Source of the DNA: Primulina eburnea | Taxonomy: Eukaryota; Streptophyta; Magnoliopsida; Lamiales; Gesneriaceae | Assembly (NCBI RefSeq): GCF_022965805.1 | Contig: NW_027331510.1 | Location: forward strand, 1,627,001-1,691,000 | DNA: 64,000 nt | Direction of reading: 5' to 3' | In this document: positions 23,664-35,302 of the stretch, piece by piece | How the letters are laid out: every line of letters begins with the position of its first letter | How positions within the stretch are numbered: the first letter of the stretch is position 1 | The notes under the pieces: model-generated | Seen by the model: only the letters and a program-made list of their open reading frames with translations | What the model was told of the DNA's origin: nothing | The model's database searches: none | Position numbers and translations under genes: made by a program

Positions 23664-24740
23664 TGTTGAAACGACCCTAACTTCTAATTCATTTTAATTT
23701 ACACTAGTTTTTTTTTTTTAAAGCCATGCATAATTATTTCATCATAAGTAAACTAGCATAAATAATCAAATAACCAAACTCCATATCATCCATAATCATT
23801 CATGCGGAATAAGTAAAATAAGCATTAAAAGTCTAACATTTAACTCCATAATTTCTAGCATCTTAACAATCTATAAATAAAACGGTAATCATAAATTCAT
23901 TTAATGTCTTTAGCATATGCGGAATTTATAGGTCCTTGGGTTTGCACTATGCCTTCCGGATAACTCGATAGTCCGCACCTCACGACTCAACATCATCATT
24001 ACCTGCAACCATTCAACCCTAATGAGTCTAATGACTCAGCATGGCCAAACCTCACATAGCAAGAAAATAGATTTTTCATGCAAACGTTAAACCTTTAAAA
24101 CATGCAACCTTTGAAATCATGCTTAAATATGAACATTTTCCCTTTAAAATTATCATTTTTATGTGAAGTCCGATCCTCGAAAGTGAACAGCTTTTATTCG
24201 ATTGATCAATCTATAAACCATAGTACTAGGCCGCCGGGTTCAACGTCCACGTTTTCGACGATCCCACCGACTATCATAAACATAACTTCACCGTTGACGT
24301 TTTCAACGGATCCGTTATCATTGAGATTCCCGCCCACGTTTTCGACGGTTCACTCCCTTTCGTTATTGCAAGTTCACCGTTCCCGTTTTCAACGGATTCC
24401 TTACTACTTTTCGTCACGATCAATTCACATTCCTCAAAAATATTTCCCTTTACCTTTTAATTTCATAAAACATTCATGACTTTCCATATTCTTTAAAATT
24501 CCCAACAATGGCTCATATCATTCGTATACATCGAAATTGCTAACAATAGCAAATACATGCAAATACGTTAAAACTTTTAAAAATAGCATATACCATGCAT
24601 ATCCTTTAAAACTTCTAAAAATAACATTTAACATGATTTGGAATTTTTTTAGGAAGTTGCAAACCGCCCTCGTTTTCTCGAACCGACCGCACATGTTTCA
24701 ACGCTATACGTACCCGGACGACATACATGTTAAAATTTCT
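23664..24740 (+). repeat. Probable gypsy-type LTR fragment with CGTTTTCGACG repeats
   Basis: Begins TGTTGAAACGACCCTAAC, a start typical of plant LTRs. At 24240-24395 it carries degenerate repeats of CACGTTTTCGACG and CGTTTTCAACGGAT. The right end is masked by the repeats that start near 24740. No internal coding region follows, so it is likely a solo or truncated LTR. Confidence 0.45.
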
Positions 24741-24773
24741 TGATAAATAATAATTTTTGAATTTTAAAGCATT

Positions 24774-24932
24774 CCTGTCGTATTTCTTAGATAATAATTT
24801 TTGAATTTTAAAGCATTTCGATATGTAATTTTACAACATACATGTTAAAATTTCTTGATTAAAACTATGTATGTTATCAGGACAAATCAAGGTAAGATGA
24901 AACGACGGTTGCTTATATCCTAAATTACATAC

Positions 24933-24974
<42 letters not shown>

Positions 24975-25199
24975 TTTTCTTAAAAAAATTCATGCATGCA
25001 TGTGGTAAAATGTGATTCACTTGATAATGATCCAAACTCAAATAGATGCTGTCGTATTTCTTAGATAATAATTTTTGAATTTTAAAGCATTTCGATATGT
25101 AATTTTACAACATACATGTTAAAATTTCTTGATTAAAACTATGTATGTATCAGGACAAATCAAGGTAGGATGAAACAACGGTTGCACCATTAGGATAAA
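24774..25199. repeat. Repeat cluster: two 140-base units around a TA/TG microsatellite
   Basis: A unit running from TGTCGTATTTCTTAGATAA to GACGGTTGC lies at 24774-24914 and again at about 25048-25185. Between them lies a block with (TA)n(TG)n (about 24943-24974) and ATTCATGCATGCATGTGG. The block plus one unit recurs at 30804-31137. Confidence 0.75.
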
Positions 25200-25266
25200 G
25201 TGTTCCTGTAGTGATGTTGGATCACAATTGATTAAAAGGTAGGATTAAAACTTAATGTCTTAACAG

Positions 25267-25371
25267 GGTTCTTCCAAATCCTCAAGAAGATCAATTAGGG
25301 AAAAAGTGTTGTGGGCAGCTGAAATATATTCGGGCAGCGAGTCGATGGCAGAGCAGCTGCTTGAAACCTAA
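25267..25371 (+). pseudogene. Isolated exon-like fragment, 34 codons
   Basis: After an acceptor-like TTAACAG, an open frame runs to TAA at 25369-25371, reading GSSKSSRRSIREKVLWAAE and ending in MAEQLLET. The block is flanked by direct repeats of GTTCCTGTAGTGATGTTGG at 25203 and 25379. It may be a captured terminal exon. Family unknown. Confidence 0.25.
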
Positions 25372-25399
25372 CGTTCGTTCCTGTAGTGATGTTGGATCA

Positions 25400-26569
25400 C
25401 ATGTTATGTAAATTCCATCAATGTCTGAATAACACATAATGACATTAATAAATAAATTATATAATGGAATCCGAAACTAGAAAACATATATCCAATTCAT
25501 TTAATTTAGACATTTTTATTGTTTATTTTTAATTTCCGAAATGGATTTAGTGGAACTCAAATTTTACATAAATTGAATTCATGAAGATTTTAACATTATA
25601 TCTGTTGGTTTTCTTTAAAAAAACATCAACGTGTATTAATGTTATTTCTTATTTCATTAACTTATACTTACAACGAAGTCGAAGTAATATGGATGAACAA
25701 TATAAATTACATGTGTTTAAACGTTAAGTTACTAGGTTTTTCAAAAAATTAGATTGAATTAATGAAAATGTTAACATTGTATTGATTTTTTTTTTTAAAA
25801 AAAATCAATTTGTATGTTGATGCAATCTTTTAAAAAAATTCGTTAACTTATATTCACCAATATTGTAACTACATATAAATTCTTCGAGTTTAGGCGTTCA
25901 GTTACTTTTGGGCCATTTTTAGTGTTAAAGTATTGACAATTTTGATTTTATTATGTGCATAAAGTATACCAAAATTTTTGCTACAATTCTGAGTAAATTC
26001 ACTCATTAAATATCAATTCGATCAACATTTAAATATGTTAGTTAATGTTGCGTTTGAGTTGATAGATTCTAAATTCAAAGATTTCAAATACATTTTTGTT
26101 GTTTAGAGATGTAAAACCATAAACTTCAAATTCATATTTATATGTTTTATGTTAATTATGATAAATTTCATGTTTATCCAATAATTATCTCATTTGAAAT
26201 CACTAACGTGTAAATAAGTATAGTGCAAACTAAAGATTTAATTTATTATTTTATTATATAATCAATAAAACTATAATCAAAATCAATGAATTTCAAATTC
26301 ATCTACCAAATACACCCTAAGCTAACAGTTGAAATAGAAGAAGTATGTGTTCATTAGATATCAGTAGGAAAATTAGAGTGGAAAATTAATTTAATATAGA
26401 CACAAATCTATTACCAATTTTATAACCCTTTAATTTAATAATTCAGGGTTAACTGTACCACACCTAGATGAAAAGTCTAAAAAGCATAGAACCTCCTAAA
26501 AATATTAATAGCTAATATATCTTCTATTTTTTTTAAAAAAAATCATTAATATTTAACTCATGCGTTAAA
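25400..26569. other. AT-rich intergenic sequence, no gene seen
   Basis: Long AT-rich stretch with no ORF of note and no recognised transposon ends. Confidence 0.5.
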
Positions 26570-26752
26570 AAAATGAGTGGATCTTATGTGAGACCGTCTC
26601 ACGGATCTTAATCTGTGAGACGTGTCAACCCACCCATATTCACAAAAAAAAATTATACTCTTAGCATAAAAAGTAATACTTTTTCATGGATAACCCAAAT
26701 AAGAGATCCGTCTCACGAATACGACCCGTGAGACCGTCTCACACAAGTTTTT
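26570..26752. mobile_element. Small palindrome-ended element (MITE-like), about 180 bases
   Basis: Both ends are the palindrome GTGAGACCGTCTCAC (about 26590 and 26730), with inner near-complementary words (GGATCTTAATCTGTGAGACG against AGAGATCCGTCTCACGAATA) and an AT-rich centre. Elements of this form are frequent in plant genomes. Related GTGAGACGG words occur in the tandem units at 59027, 60402 and 61778. Confidence 0.6.
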
Positions 26753-27164
26753 GCCTAAAAAAATTGTAGCACATCTACCTAATTTCTAATGGGTTTCATG
26801 AATGAATTTTAAAACACAAAATTTTTAATATGATTTTTTTAAATATAATTTTTACAAAGAGGTGTTGATGTAATTTGCTTTAATAATTCATCAATCTCTG
26901 ACATGCTAAAATAAAATCAACTTTTGAATTTTTGAAAAAATATTGTAAGAGAAACAGATCAAAAGCAAAGCTGAACGCAGTTGCAGTCCCCTCTCCCGGT
27001 TCAAAATACTTGTTACAGAGTAAGGTTCAGAGTAGGACCCTTTATTAATTGATTTTCTTTTTGCGATTGGAGCCACTGTCGCAAGTTTCAATTTTGTTGG
27101 GTTATGATTGATTGAAAGTTTTATCCTTTTTGCATTTTCCTTGTGGTGCTCTGAGCTCTGTTAA
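26753..27164. other. Upstream region of the maturase gene
   Basis: AT-rich sequence becoming less so towards 27000. It would hold the promoter and leader of the gene at 27165. No distinct element recognised. Confidence 0.4.
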
Positions 27165-29368
27165 ATGCATCGAAGTGTGATGGTGTTTTGCCGCAGAGCA
27201 CTCAGAAGTAGAGCCACAGTTTTATCTCCAAATCACCGCCACTACGTGTTGCTTCATCCTCAATTGACAAATGCTGTCAACCTAAGAAATAATCGTGGGT
27301 TTTTTCTATCAAGAGCACTTAGCACTTCTACTTATTATAGGCGAGTGCCTGACCCGAATGACCCGGCCACCTTGATGAAGGAGGACGGTGTTGCAGTTTG
27401 TTCTCAAATGTGGATTGAAAACTTCAGAGAACCCGAGAAAACTATTACCAATTTGAAGAATTATTTCAGGAGATTTGAATTGTGGGTTTTGGCGTACCAA
27501 AAGGTTTCTGCTGATGATATGGGTGCGTACATGCCACGAAGTTCCATCACACGCGCTGCTCTGGAGGATTTGTTGGCTCTACGTAATGCAGTTCTTGATA
27601 GTAAGTTCAAGTGGGGAGCTAGGTTAGAGTTTTTCGTCAAGTCACCAAAGGATAAGACAGAATATGAGTCTTTGTCGAAGAGGAAGATCAAGGCAATCTT
27701 GACAACTACGCAGCCAGCTGCTTTTCAAGATAGGATTGTCCAAGAGGTATTATTCATGATTTTGGAGCCAGTATATGAGGCTAGGTTCTCGCAAAAGTCA
27801 TTTGTGTTTCGGCGAGGCAGGAATGCCCAAACAGTTCTGAGGGTGATTAGGCGGAACTTTGCAGGGTACTTGTGGTATATAAAGGGGGATTTGAGTACAG
27901 TGTTGGATGGAATGAAAATTGGTATGGTTATTAGTGCTTTAACGAGGGACGTAAGGGATAAGAAAGTGGTTGATTTGATAAAGGCAGCGTTGGCCACACC
28001 TGTTATCACTAGTAAGATTGATGATGGGGAGAAGAAAAAGAAGACTAAAAGAAAGCATCAAAAAAAGAGAGTTCTGGCAGAAGATGAGCCGAAGCCTGAT
28101 CCGTATTGGTTGATAACCTTCTTTGGGTTTGCACCAGAGGAGGCCGAAATACTTCCTTCTTGGGGCCATTGTGGAATCCTTAGTCCTCTTTTGGCTAACA
28201 TATGCCTGGATGAATTGGATCGTTGGATGGAAGGTAAAATTAAAGAATTTTATAGACCATCTACCAGAGATGTCATATGGAACTCTCCTGATGTGTATGC
28301 AGAACAAAGCAATACGTCTTGGCCGGAATTTGTGCCAACTAGTGGCCCAGATAAGACTCGGAAGATTGACTACATCCGCTATGGTGGTCACATTTTGATT
28401 GGAGTCAGGGGACCGAGGGCCGACGCAGCAACTCTTAGAAAGCAGTTGATAGAATTCTGTGACCAGAAGTATATGCTGAAACTTGACAACGAGAGCCTCC
28501 CGATTGAGCACATTACTAAAGGCATCATGTTTCTTGACCATGTATTATGCCGAAGGGTTGTCTATCCTACTCTAAGATATACGGCTACTGGTGGAAAAAT
28601 AATCAGTGAGAAGGGTGTCGGGACACTGTTGTCAGTCACTGCAAGCTTGAAGCAGTGCATCAAACAGTTTAGGAAGCTAACTTTCTGAAGGGAGATAGGG
28701 ATCCAGATCCACAACCTTGCTTTAGAATGTTTCATGCTACCCAGGCTCACACAAACGCTCAGATGAACAAGTTCTTGAGCACAATGGCTGAGTGGTATCG
28801 ATATGCAGACAATAGGAAGAAAATCGTTAATTTTTGCTCTTACATCCTTAGAGGTTCACTTGCAAAGCTCTATGCTGCTAAGTACAAGCTAAGGTCACGA
28901 GCAAAGGTTTACAAGATTGGTTCTCGGAATTTGAGTCGCCCTTTGAAGGAAAAGAAAGGGCAATCGCCTGAGTACCATAATTTACTGAGAATGGGTCTTG
29001 TGGAATCAATTGATGGGCTTCAAAACACCCGAATGTCTCTTGTACCAGAGACTGACCATACCATATTTCCAGCTAACTGGAGGCCAGATCACGAGAAAGC
29101 ATTGCTCGAATTTATTGGGCTTGAAGACTCTCAAACTCTTGATGAGCAACGTGACTGCCTTAAAGAACAAGGTCTGATTTCACCTCAAGATTACATTTCG
29201 ATGCTAGTATGGAATTATAAAAAGAATGCAATTTCTGTGGACAATCTTTCCTTTACCCGAATCAGTGAGAATGAACTGAACAATGAAGAGGCTTTATTGT
29301 CGGATTCAAATGAAAGAATGGACGATGAAGAAGAAAAGGTAGAAAGGATCCATGTTGCACAAATGTAA
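27165..29368 (+). CDS. nMAT2: Nuclear group II intron maturase (nMAT2-like), interrupted by one-base frameshift
   Basis: Intronless. An Arg-rich presequence (residues 1-60, no acidic residues) indicates mitochondrial import. A group II intron reverse-transcriptase domain follows, with YLWYIKGDLS near residue 234 and YIRYGGHILIG near residue 402 where an active enzyme has YADD, so polymerase activity is lost, as usual in nuclear maturases. Domain X (YADNRKKIVNFCSYILRGS) lies after 28780. There is no HNH endonuclease, as in nMAT1/nMAT2. It would splice mitochondrial group II introns, often in NADH dehydrogenase transcripts. The frame ends at TGA 28686-28688 after FRKLTF. Family sequence continues at once in the next frame from about 28682 to 29368, so one base is missing near 28678-28681. 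Both parts are otherwise intact, together about 734 codons. The break is either recent or a sequencing error. nMAT2 rather than nMAT1 is a judgement from memory of the family. Confidence 0.8.
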
Positions 29369-29768
29369 GGTAATTAAGTCAGTTTTTTCCCATTCGAGGG
29401 TAATTATTCTTTCTAGTTCTTTATGTACTGCAGAATAGTTTGTAAGAGAATTATATAATTCAAGCAACACTCGTACTTCGTTCATGGGTAAGCACAACAT
29501 TTTCAAATGAGCGGAGTGTTAATCCTGAAGAGTTATTTGCTGATATCTTTATCTACTTGCTCTATGTTGATTATTTTATTTGAGTTTGAAGCGAAGATGA
29601 TGAGCACTCTAGTTCAAATATTTATAACTCACTGAATTTCTCGTTCATTGATTAGTATTCTTCATGGTGAAAACACCCAAAAAAACAAAGAAAATTAACT
29701 TGTAAAATCAAGCTCAATGAGATTATTATCAGACCACTAGACTATAATTGAGAAAGTAAATAACAAAC

Positions 29769-30079
29769 CTCATATAAGCTCCTGTTTTTCCACGGGAGTT
29801 CACCCATAGCCTCTCGGCTGCAGCTCTGCTCCATCTCGGCTCGGTTATAGGAATTTCAGTAGACGTCAGTTTCTGGACGTGAGACTCCAAACTTTTGACC
29901 GATTTCTCAATTTCTTGGGTGACAATCAATTGATCCCCAGGTTTCTCATCTGTTGCAACCACTACAAAGCTCGCCACACAAGCGATTGAAGCAGCATTTA
30001 CCAGTGTATAGTGAAAGGAATCGCTTCCCATAAAAATTTTGAGATTTCGGAAATGGCGAGAAATCTGGGAAATTGTCAT
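29769..30079 (-). CDS. First exon of an unrecognised minus-strand gene
   Basis: The minus-strand frame from 30079 begins MTISQISRHFRNLKIFMGSD, has a short hydrophobic segment (VNAASIACVASFVVVAT), then a charged helix and RWSRAAAERLWVNSRGKTGAY. It reaches a good donor (ATGAG|GTTTG) at 29769/29768; the open frame runs on to 29729. An internal Met at 30031 is an alternative start. The gene converges on the maturase, which ends at 29368, leaving only 400 bases for further exons. None could be joined, so the gene may be short or truncated. The segment suggests a small membrane protein. Family unknown. Confidence 0.4.
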
Positions 30080-30194
30080 TTCTACTCAACTGTTGAGGCT
30101 GGTGGAGAGTGATTTGGGTATATATTGACAATTTTTGGGGCTCCCGAAGTGCCCGTCTCCTGACTGGGCTCGCGGAGACGGGACTCTCCTCCAT

Positions 30195-30803
30195 CGATGT
30201 GCAGAGGAGAGAGAGAGATGCAAAAGTACAGAGTCTGTTAATTCTCTACATTTTCTAGAACCATCGTGTCGTTAATTAATAGCATTTTTATTATTTTGAA
30301 GTGTTTGTAAGAATTTTTTTTTGAGAAAGTAAGTTGATTAGATTTTTAAATCTACGTGAGAGACTTGAAATATTTTATATATATATTAGATTTTTAAATC
30401 TACGTGAGAGACTTGAAATATTTTATATATATATATTTCTTGATTATGGTGTTCGATTTTGTCAAATTTTATTTTGATTTTAATATTATTTTTAATAATA
30501 AGAACAAAACATCCGAAAAATAAATGATTCAAATTTAAATTTTATAACTTAAAAGATCAAAATATCATAGAATCAAATATGAGGAAAAAAAAATTCAATT
30601 TTCCAAAAAACAAAAAGCGAACAATTCTGCTCCTACATGCTCACTTGCTCTTCGTTTAGCTTCCTCTTCAATTCCTTCCCCAAATTTCTGTTATTTGGTG
30701 CGGTAGTTTCCTTCATTAATGAAATTAAAAACCTCAAGTTTTCTGTAAAATATATCACGGGGAAAGATTGATAAGAGCAACGTAGGCCTCTCAAATAAAT
30801 TTC
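30195..30803. other. Intergenic sequence with 70-base tandem duplication
   Basis: TAGATTTTTAAATCTACGTG with its flank up to TTTTATATATATA occurs twice in tandem (about 30338 and 30387). Otherwise AT-rich. This is the upstream side of the minus-strand gene. Confidence 0.5.
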
Positions 30804-30813
30804 ATCCTAAATT

Positions 30814-30878
<65 letters not shown>

Positions 30879-31137
30879 TTTCTTAAAAAAATTCATGCAT
30901 GCATGTGGTAAAATGTGATTCACTTGATAATGATCCAAACTCAAATAGATGCTGTCGTATTTCTTAGATAATAATTTTTGAATTTTAAAGCATTTCGATA
31001 TGTAATTTTACAACATACATGTTAAAATTTCTTGATTAAAACTATGTATGTATCAGGACAAATCAAAGTAGGATGAAACGACGGTTGCTTTTATCTTGGT
31101 TTATGACATACCATGCACGAACCATTAGGATAAGTTG
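30804..31137. repeat. Second copy of the microsatellite-bearing repeat
   Basis: Matches 24916-25199 over its whole length, but its dinucleotide run is pure TA for about 50 bases (30822-30874) instead of TA followed by TG. It extends a little further right, to ACCATTAGGATAA. It lies about 350 bases upstream of the reductase gene. Confidence 0.75.
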
Positions 31138-31483
31138 TATGCAAGGCTTAGGTTCCAATCCAGTAGATGTCTTTGATAGCCCATTATTGTTTTGGGCCGA
31201 TCCAAATCTAAAAATGAAAAACCGAGGCGCCGGGATTACTAACCCGGCCCACTTTAATAATTTATTTTATTTTGTTTTTTAGCGGCCAGGGTCTACTTTC
31301 TCATTTTTTAAAAATTTTAATTTAATAAATAAACCATAAAACTGAAACGACATCGTCTTCACAGCCAATTGACCGAGCCGCCACACCTGAGCGAAGCTTC
31401 CGCCACTCACTTATCACCATCTCCACTTAACTATCGCCACCACCATCTCCCCTCCCAATATCTCTTGATTCCCTATATAATTC

Positions 31484-33740
31484 ATGGGAAAGGGTGGAGG
31501 CTGTGTTCCCAGCAAGAAAAAGCTTCCAAAACCCACAACCGCCGCTGCTTCCTCCGATGATAGCCTCCTGGAATCCACCTCTCCGCCTGCCACAAACCAT
31601 GTCGTCAGCAATGAGTCCACCACCTCCACAGTTTCAGATCCCACGCGGAGTCTCAAGCTTTTCATAGTTTTTTACTCCATGTACGGCCACGTGGAGGGCC
31701 TTGCCCGGCGGATGAAACGGGGGGTTGAGATGACTCCCGGAGTAGATGCTGTGCTCTACCGTGTTCCCGAGACGCTACCCGACGAAGTACTTTGCAAAAT
31801 GCAGGCTCCGCCGAAAGACGATTCGATCCCTGTGATCGGGTCTCCCGATGATTTGGCGACAGCTGATGGATTCTTATTCGGATTTCCCACAAGGTACGGG
31901 TGCATGGCTGCGCAAATGAAGGCTTTCTTTGATTCTACGGGACAGTTGTGGAGAGAGCAGAAGCTCGCTGGCAAGCCTGCTGGCTTCTTCGTCAGCACCG
32001 GAACTCAAGGTGGAGGCCAAGAGACTACTGCGTAAGCATCTTGCAGTAGAATTATTCCTACTGATCCGTGTATTTGTTCTGCGACAATCGCTGGACTAAT
32101 TTGGTAGATGAAAATATCATATTTAAAGAAATTTGATTCATTTTCAGCAACTGTTGATCCACCCCTCATTGTCGGTCTTTGGAAATGTTGAAAATAAGAA
32201 TGAAATGTTTTACTTTTTTGTATTATGGTTTTTTTAATTGCGTTTGCCGAAATTTTTTTTGGTCATGAGTATCACTGTATTTACCCTGCGTATTCATACG
32301 TTGTCTGATTTCTCGTCAAATTGTGTATTCTTAATCTCTCCATGTTCATGAGATTTAAACAAGGGATAAGCAAGTTTCTTGCAAAAGCTTTTCTTATGGG
32401 TATAGAATGGCATGGAAAGTGGAGATTTGGATGTTCTTATCTGTGCGGACGCACAGGTATGTGGTGTATTTCCATGTGTGTTAGAAAGAGAGGCTGATCT
32501 AGGGATTGATACTGTGAAAAAAATTATAAAAGTTTCTTTTTCTGCCCTGTCTGGTAATCTAGGTGAGGCTTAAACTATGGATGTAACCTTAATCTATTGA
32601 TTAGTTTAAGATATCAAGGGATCGTTATACAACAAATAATGTCTTGTAGGGAATTGTCCGTTGATGGAATATAAGGATCTTCAAGAATTCACATAAATGC
32701 TTCATTGTTGCAAAAGAATTATGATACTACGTTTTCCTGGAAAACCACAAAAGAAAGGTTGTATCTTTCTTTTGGTAAGTTGTTAATTGGATGAGTCGAG
32801 TTGATATAGCCTTCTCTTTTTATTCTTCTGCATTTATTTTCGTCTGTTTCTCCGTCCTTACGCTGCCCCCAAGGATACCAGCTCTGTGGAAGAGAAAGAA
32901 CCTTTTGTTTCCCTTCTTGAGGCCCCTTACACCTTCCTCTATGAAGTTCGAGCCTCCTCATAGAGAAGCCTGTGAATTGATCGAGACTGTTGCTGCTGCC
33001 CTCTAGGCTGAGTTCATATTGATTTAACGGATTCGGATAAGTTTCGTAGCAAGGCACCAAAAGAACTTGATGATGAAATTAGTATGTAGGCTGTTGAACT
33101 TGACTCCAAACTATTGGATCAACTGTGCTGAAAAGTCATTCTTAATTTAATTCCTTTTATTGGTATTTTGTTTTGGGACATGAAATATACCTATATCATG
33201 GTACCACTGCAATTAGTATAATCAAGTGTTTTTTATCTTCATTTTCAATAACTGGGAACATTAACTCTGAATTATCACTAGCCTGACATACTATCACCAT
33301 CCGATCATCTGAATTACCATGCATCAGAAATTTGTATAATTAATAAGGTATAATAATCGGCTCTTGAATGTAATTTATCTGAAATATATCTTCTGAAGCC
33401 TCTTATTACAAACATACCTCAGAAATTGTCATATTTGTTTCTTCCGTTGCTCAAACTCGACGCTCCATGTTTGAACATAAATTTCACTGTTCACATATTA
33501 CTCTGCCGCAGGTGGACAGCAATCACACAATTAGCTCATCATTGGATGCTGTTTATTCCCATTGGATACACTTTCGGAGGTGGTATGTTCAAAATGGATT
33601 CCATCAGAGGAGGTACTCCGTATGGTGCTGGAGTCTATGCAGGTGATGGCACGAGGGAACCAAGTGAAACAAAACTGTCCATTGCAGAACATCAAGGCAA
33701 ATACATGGCTGATATTGTTAAGAGGCTTGCTCAGAGTTAA
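31484..33740 (+). CDS. NAD(P)H:quinone oxidoreductase, FQR1-like (WrbA flavodoxin family)
   Basis: Two exons, 31484-32031 and 33512-33740, joined in phase 2 across a 1,480-base GT-AG intron, give 258 residues. After a Gly/Lys/Ser-rich N-terminal extension of about 60 residues (MGKGGGCVPSKKK), as in FQR1-like 2 proteins, come the FMN-binding loop YSMYGH, the PTRYG segment, STGTQGGGQETT, PIGYTFGGGMFKMDS, YGAGVYAGDG and a C-terminal HQGKYMADIVKRLAQ. The family reduces quinones by two electrons using FMN, protecting against oxidative damage. The residue after His-His in exon 2 is Trp (TGG), where family members have a conserved Gly (AHHGM). That could disturb the FMN or dimer contact region. The intron carries a degenerate coding-like fragment. 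Confidence 0.85.
32785..33135 (+). pseudogene. Degenerate coding-like fragment in the reductase intron
   Basis: Protein-like stretches in three shifting frames: DTSSVEEKEPFVSLLEAPY, then REACELIETVAAAL, then VHIDLTDSDKFRSKAPKELD, separated by frameshifts and stops. The pattern suggests an old processed or transposed gene piece. The parent gene is not recognised. Confidence 0.3.
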
Positions 33741-35200
33741 CCGCACATTATTTGTCGAATACTCCCTGTGGAGTGATTTGATCTTTATTTATTGAGTATA
33801 TGGCATTTCTTTTCATGTCTCCACTGGCAATTGGCGTTAAAGGTAATCTCTTGCTTACTCTCCCATAATCTTGCAAAATTTGCTTGTTTCTTTGATTTCA
33901 ACTTTGGTTTTCCTCTACATGTTGGCTGTTCTGATTGATTTCAAAATTGTAAATATTCCATTCATTTTTTTTTTCCTTTTTTACAGATCGAATGGAAGAT
34001 AATAAGGTTTGAATTCATGGAATCTGTTTCTATACAGTCAATATACGTTCATTTGATTTGTATCACATTTCTTACCATGTTCCTATATTTTTTGAAAAAT
34101 CTATATATTTTTACATTTGTGTCGCATGGTGTCTGTATTTAAATCTGCAAATTTAGTGGTATAATAGCATCTGTAAATTATGGTGTTTGAGCATTTTATG
34201 TAGATGATAATGACCTTCCTTTCCCAATTCCTATCCATATCCATATTTCGCCATCAAACCTGCACATTGAAAATAATCAGACACTGATGCTTATCTATCT
34301 CCAAATTTGTCACTTATAGCCAGCCATTAACCTTATCTTCTTCAGTTCACAAGATGATGTACTCGTGCTTCTTTTGTATATTAGTTATAATCTTGGGTAT
34401 GTTTGAATGAAATAATTTACATTTCTTTTAGCAAGATTAAAGTTATATTTGGGGATCGAAATCTTGTCATAGCCAAATGTCGAGAGCCTGTAATTATTAT
34501 TGCCATCTACAGGTCTGGAACAAAGTTGTTTTTCAAGATTTTTCCAATTAAATTAAATAAATAAAATCTACTTGGAAAATTATTATAAAATGTAATTTAC
34601 GTAGAAAATTCCAGACATATCTCCAAATTTGAATTGCTTGGTCCAGTTTAAATTTTTTTGAAAAGTAGCCCTTGGCATCTTCTCTTTTGTTGATTCACCA
34701 GTTATTAATTTATCGGCCAAACAAATTTTTAATCTTATATTATATTAAAATATGATTATCATTATATTGAGTTCTTGATAAAGGGTTATACGAAAGAATT
34801 TGGAAATATGGCCTATTGAATCGTTTTCCTCAAATTTTGAGAAAAAATGGATTCTGAGAAGATATCTTAATCGTTTTTCAAAAGCCCTTCCTTCCATGCG
34901 CAATCTCATCTATGTTTCATGATATAATCAGTGCTGCTTTTATATTCTTACTGCACGTACGATATTTGATCAATTTATGTGTACGTTCTAAATGTTAATT
35001 TCGCGCCTAAATTATATGACTTTATTCATTAAAATATAAAATTGTTATCTATCTTATAGCTAATCAATTAAAGCTTTTAATTGGTAAATGGTCTCAATTA
35101 TGTATGATTCTTGATTGACAGATCTATATCTTGGCCATTGTCACGAGGGAAAAATTTTGCATGTTCGGGCGCCATCACTTGCCTTCAAATATACCTATAT
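33741..35200. other. 3' flank of reductase and AT-rich intergenic sequence
   Basis: No gene recognised. At about 35205 a TCTATATCTACTTACATATA stretch resembles the Helitron-like starts seen at 57576 and 58041, a possible left end of the Helitron whose right end is at 45546. Confidence 0.35.
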
Positions 35201-35302
35201 CCCTCTAAATCTATATCTACTTACATATAAATATATCACTTCCAGTTGTGAATTTCCATATATATCCTTATTTAATCTTTAGCTTAACAAGTTGCATTGA
35301 AT

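Noticed and set aside
27939..28541. 200-codon minus-strand ORF
   Set aside because: Exact antisense shadow of the maturase reverse-transcriptase domain.
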